A DNA stretch of 23,801 bases from NCBI GenBank assembly GCA_910588615.1, contig CAJUOI010000029.1, positions 1 to 23,801 of the forward strand, given 5' to 3'. Of this stretch, positions 8,433 to 15,517 are shown in pieces. The stretch is from an uncultured Christensenellaceae bacterium. Lineage in GTDB: Bacteria > Bacillota > Clostridia > Christensenellales > Borkfalkiaceae. A program made the position numbers and the translations under genes. Position 1 is the first letter of the stretch, and the number at the start of each line of letters is the position of its first letter. A model generated the notes under the pieces. That model was not told the origin of the DNA. It did no database searches and saw only the letters and a program-made list of their open reading frames with translations.

Positions 8433-9055
8433 TGGCAAGACTCAACGTCAATCCCACCCGTATGGAGCTGAAAAAGCTGAAAGCGCGCCTGTCGACCGCC
8501 GTGAGGGGGCACAAGCTCTTAAAGGATAAGTCGGACGAAATGGTGCGCCGCTTTACGGAAATCGTGAGGAAAAATTACAAGTTGCGCGCGGAAACGGAGC
8601 GGGAATTATCGGAAACCCTGCGCGCTTTCTCCGTGGCGCGTTCGCTCGTCCCCGTCAACGAGGCGGAAGCGGCGTTTTCCATGCCTTCCGCGCCTGTGTC
8701 GGCGGAGTGCGGCGTGGCTTCCGTCATGGGCGTGGCGGTGCCCGAGGTGTCCGTTACGGCGGGGCGGGGCGGCGGGCTTCCGTACGCCTTTCCCGAAATC
8801 ACCAGCGAGGCGGACGCTGCCGTCGAACAGGCGGGAAAGCTTCTGCCCGCAATGATAGAGCTTGCCGTTACCGAAAAGACGATGCGTCTGCTCGCCGCCG
8901 AAATCGAACGGAACAAGCGTCGTGTCAACGCGCTCGAATACGTGATGATCCCGCAGCTCGAAGAGACGATAGCCTATATCAAGGATAAACTTGACGAGAA
9001 CGAACGCGCCGCAGTGGTGCGGCTGATGAAGGTAAAGGGCAAAGCGGCAGAATAA
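8432..9055 (+). CDS. ntpD: V-type ATPase subunit D (central shaft)
   Basis: This 207-residue protein starts with the family opening LNVNPTRMELKKLKARL followed by GHKLLKDKSDEMVR. It ends with a second long helix (VNALEYVMIPQLEETIAYIKDKLDE). The two long helices form the antiparallel coiled coil that runs up the centre of the A3B3 head and transmits rotation. The middle, about residues 65-115, is more variable, with a Gly/Ala/Val-rich loop. It is the last gene of the operon; a terminator follows within 15 bases. Confidence 0.97.
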   Translation: MARLNVNPTRMELKKLKARLSTAVRGHKLLKDKSDEMVRRFTEIVRKNYKLRAETERELSETLRAFSVARSLVPVNEAEAAFSMPSAPVSAECGVASVMGVAVPEVSVTAGRGGGLPYAFPEITSEADAAVEQAGKLLPAMIELAVTEKTMRLLAAEIERNKRRVNALEYVMIPQLEETIAYIKDKLDENERAAVVRLMKVKGKAAE

Positions 9056-9067
9056 ACAGAACGAATG

Positions 9068-9093
9068 CCTCCCCGCAGGGGGAGGATTTTTTT
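9068..9093 (+). terminator. Intrinsic terminator of the V-ATPase operon
   Basis: CCTCCCC (9068-9074) pairs with GGGGAGG (9079-9085) around a four-base loop, then A and seven T residues (9087-9093). It starts 13 bases after the ntpD stop. Confidence 0.9.
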
Positions 9094-9107
9094 ATGCGTA
9101 GCGGCGT

Positions 9108-9237
9108 GCCGTAAACTGCGGTTCGAGCCGCGGCGAAGTTTAACGGCGCAGCCGTTGAGAAGATCCCCCGAGGCGAAGCGAAGCACGACGGACTGCTTTT
9201 TCGGGATGCGATCCTCCTGCGCTCCTTCGGATGACGG
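9108..9237. repeat. Dispersed intergenic repeat, copy 1
   Basis: The left part (9108-9147) folds as an imperfect hairpin, with GCCGT-AAACT-GCGG facing CCGC, AGTTT and ACGGC. Positions 9144-9164 are identical over 21 bases to 14165-14185 in the second copy. Both copies end in CTTCGG followed by ATGACGG (here 9231-9237). Its inside also carries GAGGCGAAGCGAAG-type sequence, common in intergenic repeats of gut Clostridia. It lies between the ntpD terminator and the ktrB promoter. Confidence 0.6.
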
Positions 9238-9279
9238 AGGAAGGCTTTTCCCGATTTAACGGCGGCTGTGTGCAAACAG

Positions 9280-9308
9280 TTGACAAACGCCGTCGGGCGT
9301 GCTAAAAT
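9280..9308 (+). promoter_or_regulatory. Strong sigma-A promoter of ktrBA, start site at the ktrB start codon
   Basis: Consensus -35 TTGACA (9280-9285), a 17-bp spacer and -10 TAAAAT (9303-9308). Counting seven bases from the last -10 base puts the transcription start at about 9315, which is the G of the ktrB GTG. The ktrB message would therefore have no leader. There is no room for a c-di-AMP riboswitch. Confidence 0.8.
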
Positions 9309-9314
9309 TTTCGC

Positions 9315-10682
9315 GTGGAGATCACTAAGGTAAAAAATACGAAGAAGGGGCACAGGCTCACCGTGTGGCGGTATCTTGCGCTCGGCTACTTCATTATCAT
9401 TTTGCTCGGCAGTATTTTGCTCATCCTTCCGTTCGCGACGAAGGACGGGCAAAAGACCAACTATTTAAACGCACTCTTTACGGCAACTTCCGCCTCGTGC
9501 GTTACGGGGCTCGTTCCCTACGATACGGGAATCCATTGGAGCACGTTCGGACAAATCGTCATTCTTCTGCTCATCCAGATGGGCGGGCTTGGGTTTACGA
9601 CGTTCGTCTCCATCGTTTTTTTGTTTGCGCGGCGCGAGCTCGGCGTACAGGAACGCAAAGTCGTCATGCAGTCGTACGGCGGACAAAGCTACCGCGGGAT
9701 CGGTACGCTCATCAAGCGTATCATGATCGGCTCTCTACTTATCGAATTTATAGGCGCGAGCTTGCTTTGTATCAGCTTTGTGCCGAAATTCGGCGGCATG
9801 GGGGTGTATTACGCGGTGTTTCATTCGGTGTCGGCATTCTGTAATGCGGGCTTCGATTTAATGGGGGCGGAGTACGGTGAATTTGTATCGCTGACGCATT
9901 TTGCAACCGACCCCGTGGTGTCGCTCGTGATTCCCGTTCTGATTATCCTCGGCGGGCTCGGGTTCTGCGTCTGGGGGGATGTGATCGACTGCAAGTTCAA
10001 CTTCAAGAAATTCCGCCTGTTTACGCAGGTGGTGCTTATTATGACCGCCGTGCTTCTCGTCGGCGGCACGGGGCTGTTTCTCCTGTTCGAGCGAAACAAT
10101 CCCTCCTACGCGGGTTATCATTTCGGGCAGAAGCTGATGTGCTCTTTTTTCAACGCCGCGACTGCCCGCACGGCGGGATTTGCCTCCACGTCTCTCGACA
10201 CGCTTTCGGACAGCGGATTTTTGCTGATGCTCGTGCTCATGTTTATCGGCGGCAGCTCGGGATCGACGGCGGGCGGGATCAAGGTAAGCACGTTTGCGGT
10301 CATCGTGATGGGAATGCTTGCCGCCTTCCGCGGAAGGAAGGACGTGAACATCGGCAGAAAGCGTTTGGAACCCGAACTGGTAGCGCAGGCGCTTGCCATT
10401 TTTGCGGCGTACCTTATGTTGGCTTTGACTGCGACCGTCGTGATCTGCGCAATCGAACCCGAAGGGCAGTTTAAAGAAATTTTGTTCGAAACGGTGTCGG
10501 CAATCGGAACGGTGGGGTTGAGCGTGTCTCTGACGCCATCGCTCACGATCGCGTCTAAAATTATTTTGATCGTACTTATGTACACGGGTAGGGTAGGTAT
10601 TTTGACGCTCGCGCTTGCGCTCGGAAAAAAGCGCAGTTCCAATGCGGTGCGCAAACCCGCGGAATCGCTGTTTATCGGCTAA
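9315..10682 (+). CDS. ktrB: K+ uptake channel subunit KtrB/NtpJ (TrkH-KtrB superfamily)
   Basis: This 455-residue membrane protein has four helix-pore-helix repeats. Each repeat has its filter glycine: SCVTGL (Gly65), FCNAGF, ARTAGF and GTVGLS. The length matches KtrB. KtrB forms a K+ pore in the membrane and is usually Na+-assisted; KtrA binds it from the cytoplasm. In E. hirae the equivalent gene ntpJ closes the Na+-ATPase operon, which supports the same partnership here, although this copy has its own promoter. The GTG start at 9315 lies on the predicted transcription start and has no Shine-Dalgarno. A second in-frame GTG at 9363 (Val17) is possible but its AAGGGG is 12 bases away. Confidence 0.93.
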   Translation: MEITKVKNTKKGHRLTVWRYLALGYFIIILLGSILLILPFATKDGQKTNYLNALFTATSASCVTGLVPYDTGIHWSTFGQIVILLLIQMGGLGFTTFVSIVFLFARRELGVQERKVVMQSYGGQSYRGIGTLIKRIMIGSLLIEFIGASLLCISFVPKFGGMGVYYAVFHSVSAFCNAGFDLMGAEYGEFVSLTHFATDPVVSLVIPVLIILGGLGFCVWGDVIDCKFNFKKFRLFTQVVLIMTAVLLVGGTGLFLLFERNNPSYAGYHFGQKLMCSFFNAATARTAGFASTSLDTLSDSGFLLMLVLMFIGGSSGSTAGGIKVSTFAVIVMGMLAAFRGRKDVNIGRKRLEPELVAQALAIFAAYLMLALTATVVICAIEPEGQFKEILFETVSAIGTVGLSVSLTPSLTIASKIILIVLMYTGRVGILTLALALGKKRSSNAVRKPAESLFIG

Positions 10683-10706
10683 CCCTTCAAAGCAAAAGGA
10701 GAAAGT

Positions 10707-11363
10707 ATGAAATCGGTATTATTGATCGGAATGGGAAAATTCGGGTGCACGCTCGGGGAAAGGCTTCTTAAAATGGGGGACGAAGTCGTCGTCGTCGATA
10801 AAAACGAAGATGTGATCGACGCGCTTGCTCCCAAGTACGAAAACGCCCTGATTACCGACTGTATGGTGTTCGACAATTTGAGGGCGCTCGACATTCCGTC
10901 CTTCGACGTGTGCCTGGTAACCATCGGCGACAACTTTCAGGCTTCGCTTGAAATCACGTCTAACTTAAAAGATTTGGGCGCTAAGCGAGTGATTTCCAAG
11001 GCGTCCACCGAAATCCAGCGCAAGTTCCTCATGCGTACGGGTGCGGACGAGGTCATTTATCCCGACCGCGATATTGCCGAAAAGCTCGCCGTCAGAATCA
11101 ATTCCACCAAGGTTATCAACTATATCGATCTGGATTCGGAATATTCCATATTCGAGATCGCCGTGCCCGCCAAGTGGATCAAAAAGAAGCTCGTGGACGT
11201 TAATCCGCGCGGGAAGTTCGGCATGAATATCCTCTCCGTAAAGCACGGGAAAGAGGTTATTTCCTCGCTCGACGGGAACTTCGTGTTCAGTGAAGAGGAT
11301 CAGCTCGTGGTGTTCGGCAATACCGAAAAAATTCTTGCGTTTACGAATAAGCAGAAAAAATAA
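10707..11363 (+). CDS. ktrA: K+ uptake gating subunit KtrA (RCK domain)
   Basis: This 218-residue protein begins with a Rossmann fold carrying GMGKFG (residues 8-13) and an acidic residue, Asp31, after the second strand, which fits NAD(H)/ATP-binding RCK-N domains. Residues from about 135 form an RCK-C domain. KtrA rings gate KtrB; in several Bacillota the RCK-C part also binds c-di-AMP, which I cannot verify here by residue. AAAGGAGAAAG before the ATG gives a strong ribosome site, 24 bases after ktrB, so the two form one operon. Confidence 0.94.
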   Translation: MKSVLLIGMGKFGCTLGERLLKMGDEVVVVDKNEDVIDALAPKYENALITDCMVFDNLRALDIPSFDVCLVTIGDNFQASLEITSNLKDLGAKRVISKASTEIQRKFLMRTGADEVIYPDRDIAEKLAVRINSTKVINYIDLDSEYSIFEIAVPAKWIKKKLVDVNPRGKFGMNILSVKHGKEVISSLDGNFVFSEEDQLVVFGNTEKILAFTNKQKK

Positions 11364-11365
11364 AA

Positions 11366-11399
11366 ATTTGTCAAACGTGCGGGACAAATGGGGATTTTT
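11366..11399 (+). terminator. Weak candidate terminator after ktrA
   Basis: ATTTGTC (11366-11372) can pair with GACAAAT (11383-11389) around a ten-base loop, followed by GGGGA and five T residues. The stem is AT-rich, so termination would be weak. It lies just before the convergent regulator gene. Confidence 0.35.
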
Positions 11400-11402
11400 A
11401 AA

Positions 11403-11843
11403 TCAAGTAACCCGTCCTATGATATAGTCCAAGGGGTAGTCGAGGTATTGGACGATCCGAAGCAGGCTCGGGAGGGAAGGCATAAGCTGTCCTTTCAGCC
11501 ATTTCCGTATTACGCTGTCGCTTAAACCCGCGCCCCGGTGCAGCTTGTATATGCTCAGTTTTTCCGCGTGCAGCAGTTTTTTGATCTGTTCGCAGAAGGG
11601 CGGGGCGAGCAGATAGCGTGCCTCTCGCTTGGGATAGTCGGTAAGCCCGATCAAAAAATCGGCGGAACAATGAAAGAAATCCGTCAGCGATACGAAGGTG
11701 CGGAAGCTCGGAAAGCTTTCGTCGTTCATGAACCCCAAAAATTTTGCGGCGTCCGTATCCATTGCTTGCGCAAGCGTGAGCCGCGTGTAGCCGTCCTCCG
11801 TCATGAGCTCGCCGAGTTGCTCCGAAATTTTTAATAATTCCAT
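11403..11843 (-). CDS. Xre-like regulator with two helix-turn-helix domains
   Basis: This 146-residue protein has two repeats that resemble Cro/C1-type helix-turn-helix domains. One is at about residues 8-65 (YTRLTLAQAMDTDAAKFLGFM then TFVSLTDFFHCSADFLIGL) and one at about 85-143 (LSIYKLHRGAGLSDSVIRKWLKG then LLRIVQYLDYPLDYIIG). The endings with LxDYxxDYLxG-like text are typical of the Xre family. No other domain is visible, so it is probably a small DNA-binding regulator; its target is unknown. It lies downstream of fba on the same strand but behind the fba terminator. The ATG has no Shine-Dalgarno; the bases before it are the terminator's U run and TATAAAAAAT. Confidence 0.75.
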   Translation of the reverse strand: MELLKISEQLGELMTEDGYTRLTLAQAMDTDAAKFLGFMNDESFPSFRTFVSLTDFFHCSADFLIGLTDYPKREARYLLAPPFCEQIKKLLHAEKLSIYKLHRGAGLSDSVIRKWLKGQLMPSLPSLLRIVQYLDYPLDYIIGRVT

Positions 11844-11852
11844 ATTTTTTAT

Positions 11853-11879
11853 AAAAAAAACCGCACCCGAGGGTGCGGT
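11853..11879 (-). terminator. Intrinsic terminator of fba
   Basis: On the minus strand ACCGCACC (11879-11872) pairs with GGTGCGGT (11867-11860) around a four-base loop and runs into a tract of eight U residues overlapping the stem foot (11860-11853). It lies 14 bases after the fba stop codon and only ten bases before the regulator ATG. Confidence 0.88.
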
Positions 11880-11893
11880 TTCGGTTTTCTTTC

Positions 11894-12829
11894 TTACGCT
11901 TTGTTTGCCGAACCCAAAACGTCGATAATCTTATGTTTTACCATTTCCTTCATGTTCGCGCGCGCGTCGCCGAGATACTGGCGCGGGTCGAAATGGTCGG
12001 GATGCTCCGTAAAATGCTTGCGGATCGCCGCCGTAAACGCTACGCGCAAGTCGGAGTCGATGTTGATTTTGCATACCGCAAGTTTCGCCGCCTTTTTCAG
12101 CTCGCTTTCGGGAATGCCGATTGCGTTGGGCATGGAGCCGCCGAATTGGTTGACGATCGCAACCTGATCCTGCGGAACGCTCGACGCGCCGTGCAAAACG
12201 ATGGGGAAGCCGGGAAGCCGTCTGCCGATTTCTTCGAGAATGTCGATGCGCAGCTTGGGATCCTGTCCCGGTTTGAACTTGTACGCGCCGTGGCTGGTGC
12301 CGATTGCGATTGCAAGGGAGTCGATCCCCGTTCTCGAGGTGAACTCCTCCACTTCGTCGGGAGAGGTGAACTGCGCATCGCTTGCCGCAACGTTCACGTC
12401 GTCCTCGATACCCGCAAGTTTGCCGAGCTCCGCTTCTACCACAACGCCGTGGTCGTGCGCGTATTCCACGACCTTCTTCGTGATCGCGATGTTTTCCTCC
12501 CAAGGCTTCGAGGAAGCGTCGATCATAACGGAGGTGAATCCGCCGTCGATGCTCGCTTTGCAAATTTCGAAATCCGCGCCGTGGTCGAGGTGCATGGCAA
12601 CGGGAATATCCGTCGTTTCGACGGCGGCTTGTACGAGGTGGCGAAGATACACGGGATTCGCGTATTTTCTCGCGCCCGCCGACACCTGCAGGATCACGGG
12701 GGATTTGCATTCGTTGGCGGCTTCGACGATCGCCTGAATCATTTCCATATTGTTCACGTTGAACGCGCCGACGGCGTAGCCGCCTTTATAGGCGTCTTCA
12801 AACATTTTTTTGGTGGTTACCAAGGGCAT
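11894..12829 (-). CDS. fba: Class II fructose-1,6-bisphosphate aldolase
   Basis: This 311-residue protein cleaves fructose-1,6-bisphosphate into glyceraldehyde-3-phosphate and dihydroxyacetone phosphate in glycolysis, and does the reverse in gluconeogenesis. It is a zinc enzyme: metal ligands His83 (in HLDHG, with catalytic Asp82), His180 (GTSHG) and His213 (VLHGASS) are all present. The substrate-binding stretch KINIDSD is also there. Length is normal for the class IIB short form. The ATG is preceded by AGGAGGA at 12845-12839. The gene is divergent from gap, and the two products act in consecutive glycolytic steps; each gene has its own promoter in the shared 220-base gap. Confidence 0.97.
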   Translation of the reverse strand: MPLVTTKKMFEDAYKGGYAVGAFNVNNMEMIQAIVEAANECKSPVILQVSAGARKYANPVYLRHLVQAAVETTDIPVAMHLDHGADFEICKASIDGGFTSVMIDASSKPWEENIAITKKVVEYAHDHGVVVEAELGKLAGIEDDVNVAASDAQFTSPDEVEEFTSRTGIDSLAIAIGTSHGAYKFKPGQDPKLRIDILEEIGRRLPGFPIVLHGASSVPQDQVAIVNQFGGSMPNAIGIPESELKKAAKLAVCKINIDSDLRVAFTAAIRKHFTEHPDHFDPRQYLGDARANMKEMVKHKIIDVLGSANKA

Positions 12830-12858
12830 AAAAAACTATCCTCCTAAGGTTTTTTTTC

Positions 12859-12887
12859 ATTATAAATCAACAAAGCGAAAAAATCAA
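12859..12887 (-). promoter_or_regulatory. Sigma-A promoter of fba
   Basis: On the minus strand, -35 TTGATT (12887-12882), a 17-bp spacer and consensus -10 TATAAT (12864-12859). The predicted start near 12852 gives a leader of about 23 bases that holds the Shine-Dalgarno. Confidence 0.8.
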
Positions 12888-12955
12888 GTATAATTCGGAA
12901 AAATCTTGCCGAAAAGGAAATTTGGGTACGGAAAAGGAAAATTACGGAAAAAGCA

Positions 12956-12984
12956 TTGACGAATCGCAGAAAATATGCTACAAT
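12956..12984 (+). promoter_or_regulatory. Sigma-A promoter of gap
   Basis: -35 TTGACG (12956-12961), a 17-bp spacer and -10 TACAAT (12979-12984). The predicted start is near 12991, giving a leader of about 59 bases. Confidence 0.82.
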
Positions 12985-12999
12985 AAAGAGCGGTAGAAA

Positions 13000-13016
13000 G
13001 GTTTCGTCAAGAAACC
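13000..13016 (+). promoter_or_regulatory. Short 5'-leader hairpin of gap
   Basis: GGTTTC (13000-13005) pairs with GAAACC (13011-13016) around a five-base loop, about ten bases from the predicted 5' end of the gap message. Hairpins so placed can stabilise abundant messages; that role is inferred. The T run at 13028-13034 is too far away for a terminator. Confidence 0.45.
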
Positions 13017-13049
13017 AAAAATAAAAGTTTTTTTCGGAGGATTTATTTC

Positions 13050-14072
13050 ATGAAAAACGTTAGGGTTGCTATCAACGGGTTCGGACGCATCGGTCGTCTT
13101 GCATTCCGTCAGATGTTCGGTGCGAAGGGTTACGAAATCGTTGCCATCAACGACCTCACGAGCCCGAAGATGCTTGCTCATCTTTTAAAGTACGATTCTG
13201 CACAGGGCAGATACGAGCACTCCGACACCGTTTCGGCGAACGACGAAGAGGGTACGATCACCGTTTGCGGACAAACCATTAAGATTTACGCGGAAAAGGA
13301 TGCGGCAAATCTTCCTTGGGGTGAAATCGGCGTAGACGTCGTGCTCGAATGCACGGGATTCTATTGCTCCAAAGCAAAGAGCGAGGCGCATATCAAGGCA
13401 GGCGCAAAGAAAGTCGTTATTTCCGCGCCCGCAGGCAACGATCTGCCTACCGTCGTTTACGGCGTAAACGAAAAAACGCTGACCGCGAACGACAACATTA
13501 TCTCGGCTGCTTCCTGCACCACGAACTGCCTTGCGCCCATGGCGAACGCGCTCAACCACTTCGCTAAAATCAAAAAGGGCTATATGACCACCATTCACGC
13601 CTACACGGGCGATCAGATGGTGCTTGACGGGCCTCACCGCAAGGGCGATTTGCGCCGTGCGCGTGCCGCTGCCGTTAACATCGTTCCCAACTCCACGGGC
13701 GCTGCAAAGGCAATCGGTCTCGTAATTCCCGAACTGAACGGCGTGCTCGACGGCTGCGCTCAGCGCGTTCCCGTGCCCACCGGATCTCTTACCCAGCTCG
13801 TTGCGATTTGCCAAGGGGAAGTGGACAAGGATTCCGTGAATAAGGCAATGAAGGACGCTTCTTCCGCTTCCTTCGGTTATACGGAAGAAGAGCTCGTTTC
13901 CTCGGATATCGTCGGAATCACTTACGGTTCGCTGTTCGACGCGACGCAGACGAAATGTATGCCCATGGGCGACGGCACCACGCTCGTCAAGGTCGTTTCT
14001 TGGTACGACAACGAGAACTCCTATACGAGCCAGATGGTTCGCACCATTAAGTATTTCGCAGAGCTCAACTGA
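13050..14072 (+). CDS. gap: Glyceraldehyde-3-phosphate dehydrogenase
   Basis: This 340-residue enzyme oxidises glyceraldehyde-3-phosphate to 1,3-bisphosphoglycerate with NAD+. The NAD-binding loop is NGFGRIGR near the start. Catalytic Cys156 lies in SCTTNC and its partner His183 in TTIHAYTGDQ. The C-terminal WYDNENSY motif is present. The length is that of the common bacterial type I enzyme. CGGAGGA (13035-13041) is a strong ribosome site. The gene stands alone, with its own promoter and terminator; the usual pgk-tpi neighbours are not next to it. Confidence 0.98.
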   Translation: MKNVRVAINGFGRIGRLAFRQMFGAKGYEIVAINDLTSPKMLAHLLKYDSAQGRYEHSDTVSANDEEGTITVCGQTIKIYAEKDAANLPWGEIGVDVVLECTGFYCSKAKSEAHIKAGAKKVVISAPAGNDLPTVVYGVNEKTLTANDNIISAASCTTNCLAPMANALNHFAKIKKGYMTTIHAYTGDQMVLDGPHRKGDLRRARAAAVNIVPNSTGAAKAIGLVIPELNGVLDGCAQRVPVPTGSLTQLVAICQGEVDKDSVNKAMKDASSASFGYTEEELVSSDIVGITYGSLFDATQTKCMPMGDGTTLVKVVSWYDNENSYTSQMVRTIKYFAELN

Positions 14073-14086
14073 GTTTAAAAATTCTG

Positions 14087-14120
14087 TTGCCCCGCCGCGG
14101 TTCGCGGCGGGGCAATTTTT
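14087..14120 (+). terminator. Intrinsic terminator of gap
   Basis: A perfect 13-bp stem (14087-14099 with 14103-14115) and a three-base loop are followed by five T residues (14116-14120). It lies 14 bases after the stop codon. Confidence 0.93.
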
Positions 14121-14150
14121 ACAAACGCAGTTTGCTTCAGCGCGTTTTTT

Positions 14151-14238
14151 CCGTCATCTCGAAGCGGCGCAGCCGTTGAGAAGATACCCAAAGGTTGCCC
14201 GATTTCGGAATGAAAAGAGGGACGCTTCGGAATGACGG
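14151..14238. repeat. Dispersed intergenic repeat, copy 2
   Basis: This 88-base element has short inverted ends, CCGTCAT (14151-14157) and ATGACGG (14232-14238). Its core at 14165-14185 is identical to 9144-9164 in copy 1, and both copies share the CTTCGG-ATGACGG end. The middles differ in sequence and length. No gene lies inside. It sits between the gap terminator and yqfC. Confidence 0.62.
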
Positions 14239-14308
14239 GGCGCCGAGGCAACCTGTACGATCGAAACGGCATTATTGCGGAGAACTGCGCGGGGCGTGGA
14301 TTCTTCGG

Positions 14309-14337
14309 TGTTAAAATGCCCGAAAAACGCATACAAT
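14309..14337 (+). promoter_or_regulatory. Sigma-E-like promoter of yqfCD
   Basis: CATACAAT (14330-14337) is a full match to the -10 of the mother-cell sporulation factor sigma-E as known in Bacillus. Upstream, GTGTTAAAA (14308-14316) is at about the right distance for a -35 but fits only partly. The yqfCD genes belong to the sigma-E regulon in B. subtilis, which supports the call. The predicted start at about 14344 is three bases from the yqfC ATG. Confidence 0.5.
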
Positions 14338-14346
14338 ATATACCGT

Positions 14347-14625
14347 ATGAGATTTCTTTCGGAAATTGCCAAAGCACTCGGTTCGGACGAGATCGTTTCC
14401 TCCCGCGTGCAGTATACCGTTCTCGACGGGAAGGGAGGATATTTTCAGAACGTGAAAAAAATCCTCGAATTTACCGACTGCAAAATCGTATTTGCGGGGC
14501 GGAAGGACGGCGTTGCGGTGGAAGGGGAAAACTTGACGCTCGGCAAGTACTTTGCGGGCGACGCCGCCGTGCTGGGCAATATCGTAAAAGTGGAGCGGGT
14601 ATCGGGTGAGAAGGGCAGAACTTGA
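14347..14625 (+). CDS. yqfC: YqfC-family sporulation-associated protein
   Basis: This 92-residue protein has the YqfC pattern: a short N-terminal helix, then strands with FQNVKKILEFTDCKIVF, a V-x-G-x-x-L turn and a closing hydrophobic strand GNIVKVERV. YqfC is a small protein of unknown biochemical role made in the mother cell during sporulation and always next to yqfD. I take the ATG at 14347, because an upstream in-frame start at 14275 would add residues unlike the family. This ATG has no Shine-Dalgarno and is almost at the predicted transcript end. It overlaps yqfD by 20 bases. Confidence 0.85.
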   Translation: MRFLSEIAKALGSDEIVSSRVQYTVLDGKGGYFQNVKKILEFTDCKIVFAGRKDGVAVEGENLTLGKYFAGDAAVLGNIVKVERVSGEKGRT

Positions 14626-15463
14626 AATTCGGGCTTTGAACGCCTTTCAGGCGGTGGAAAAGCTGTCGCGAGCGGGAATCGAGGTGTTCTCCGCCCGTTT
14701 AAACGAAAAAAATTCGATAACTTTGCAGGTGAATCGCAAAGACTTACAAAAAGTTTTTGCAATTTTGCGCGGTTCGTGCTATAATATAAAAAAAGTACGC
14801 CCTCGCGGGGTTTCGCGGGCAATCGCCGTCGCCGTGAAGCGTGCGGGTTTTCTGGCGGGCGCGCTGGCGTTTGTGCTCGGCACTTTGCTTTTCGAACGGA
14901 CAATACTTTCCGTCCGCATCGTCGGCAGCGGCGCGTACTACGCCGCGGAGGTGAGCGACGTGCTTGCCCGCGGCGGCGTGAAGAGATTCGGCTCGCTGCC
15001 GAAGGATACTTCGCAGATGACGGCGGAAATCCTGTCTCTGCCGCGCGTGAGCTTTTGCACCATCGGAAAGAAGGGCGGCGTGCTCACCGTTACGGTAGAG
15101 GTTACGGACGAAAACGGACACCGCGCTTCGGGTCCGCTCGCATCTCCCGTTTCCGGTACGGTGGAAGAACTCGTCGTCGTGCGCGGCACGGCGTGCGTCG
15201 CCGTAGGAGACGCCGTAAGCGCGGGAGGAATGCTCGTTAGCGACGAGGTCGCCGTAGGCGAGGAAACGCGCAAGGTGCTCGTCATTGCCCGTGCGAAGAT
15301 CGCCTATTTCTTTTCCGCAGAATACGAGGCGGACGAAGAGGGGGCTCTTTCGCGCGCGCAGGCGGAATTCGGTGAAATCAGGGATATTAGTTCGCAAAAA
15401 ACGGACAAAGGGGTACTTGTTACGGGGACGGCGTTTGCCGTTGCGGCAATCAACCTCGCATGA
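14606..15463 (+). CDS. yqfD: YqfD-family sporulation membrane protein
   Basis: This 285-residue protein has a hydrophilic N-terminal part, one clear membrane helix at about residues 71-97, and an outer part with a POTRA-like strand-helix pattern (SVRIVGSGAYYAAEVSDVL then KDTSQMTAEILSLPRVSF). The later SPVSGTVEELVVVRGTA stretch resembles a lipoyl/hairpin-like barrel. This is the YqfD layout, and the gene sits between yqfC and phoH as in Bacillus. It is about 100 residues shorter than B. subtilis YqfD, mainly at the C-terminus. It begins with GTG inside yqfC, so translation is probably coupled. Confidence 0.86.
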   Translation: MRRAELEIRALNAFQAVEKLSRAGIEVFSARLNEKNSITLQVNRKDLQKVFAILRGSCYNIKKVRPRGVSRAIAVAVKRAGFLAGALAFVLGTLLFERTILSVRIVGSGAYYAAEVSDVLARGGVKRFGSLPKDTSQMTAEILSLPRVSFCTIGKKGGVLTVTVEVTDENGHRASGPLASPVSGTVEELVVVRGTACVAVGDAVSAGGMLVSDEVAVGEETRKVLVIARAKIAYFFSAEYEADEEGALSRAQAEFGEIRDISSQKTDKGVLVTGTAFAVAAINLA

Positions 15464-15517
15464 CGGAAGAAATACGCGCGGATTACGGCGGAGGGAATTA
15501 CGGTTAAACGGATTACG

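Noticed and set aside
9056..9314. c-di-AMP (ydaO-type) riboswitch before ktrB
   Set aside because: The promoter puts the transcription start at the ktrB start codon, so there is no leader to hold a riboswitch.
11873..12847. 324-codon open frame on the plus strand, opposite fba
   Set aside because: fba on the minus strand has complete active-site motifs, a ribosome site, a promoter and a terminator.
14275..14346. Upstream extension of yqfC to 14275
   Set aside because: The added residues are unlike the family, and the sigma-E-like -10 lies inside the extension.
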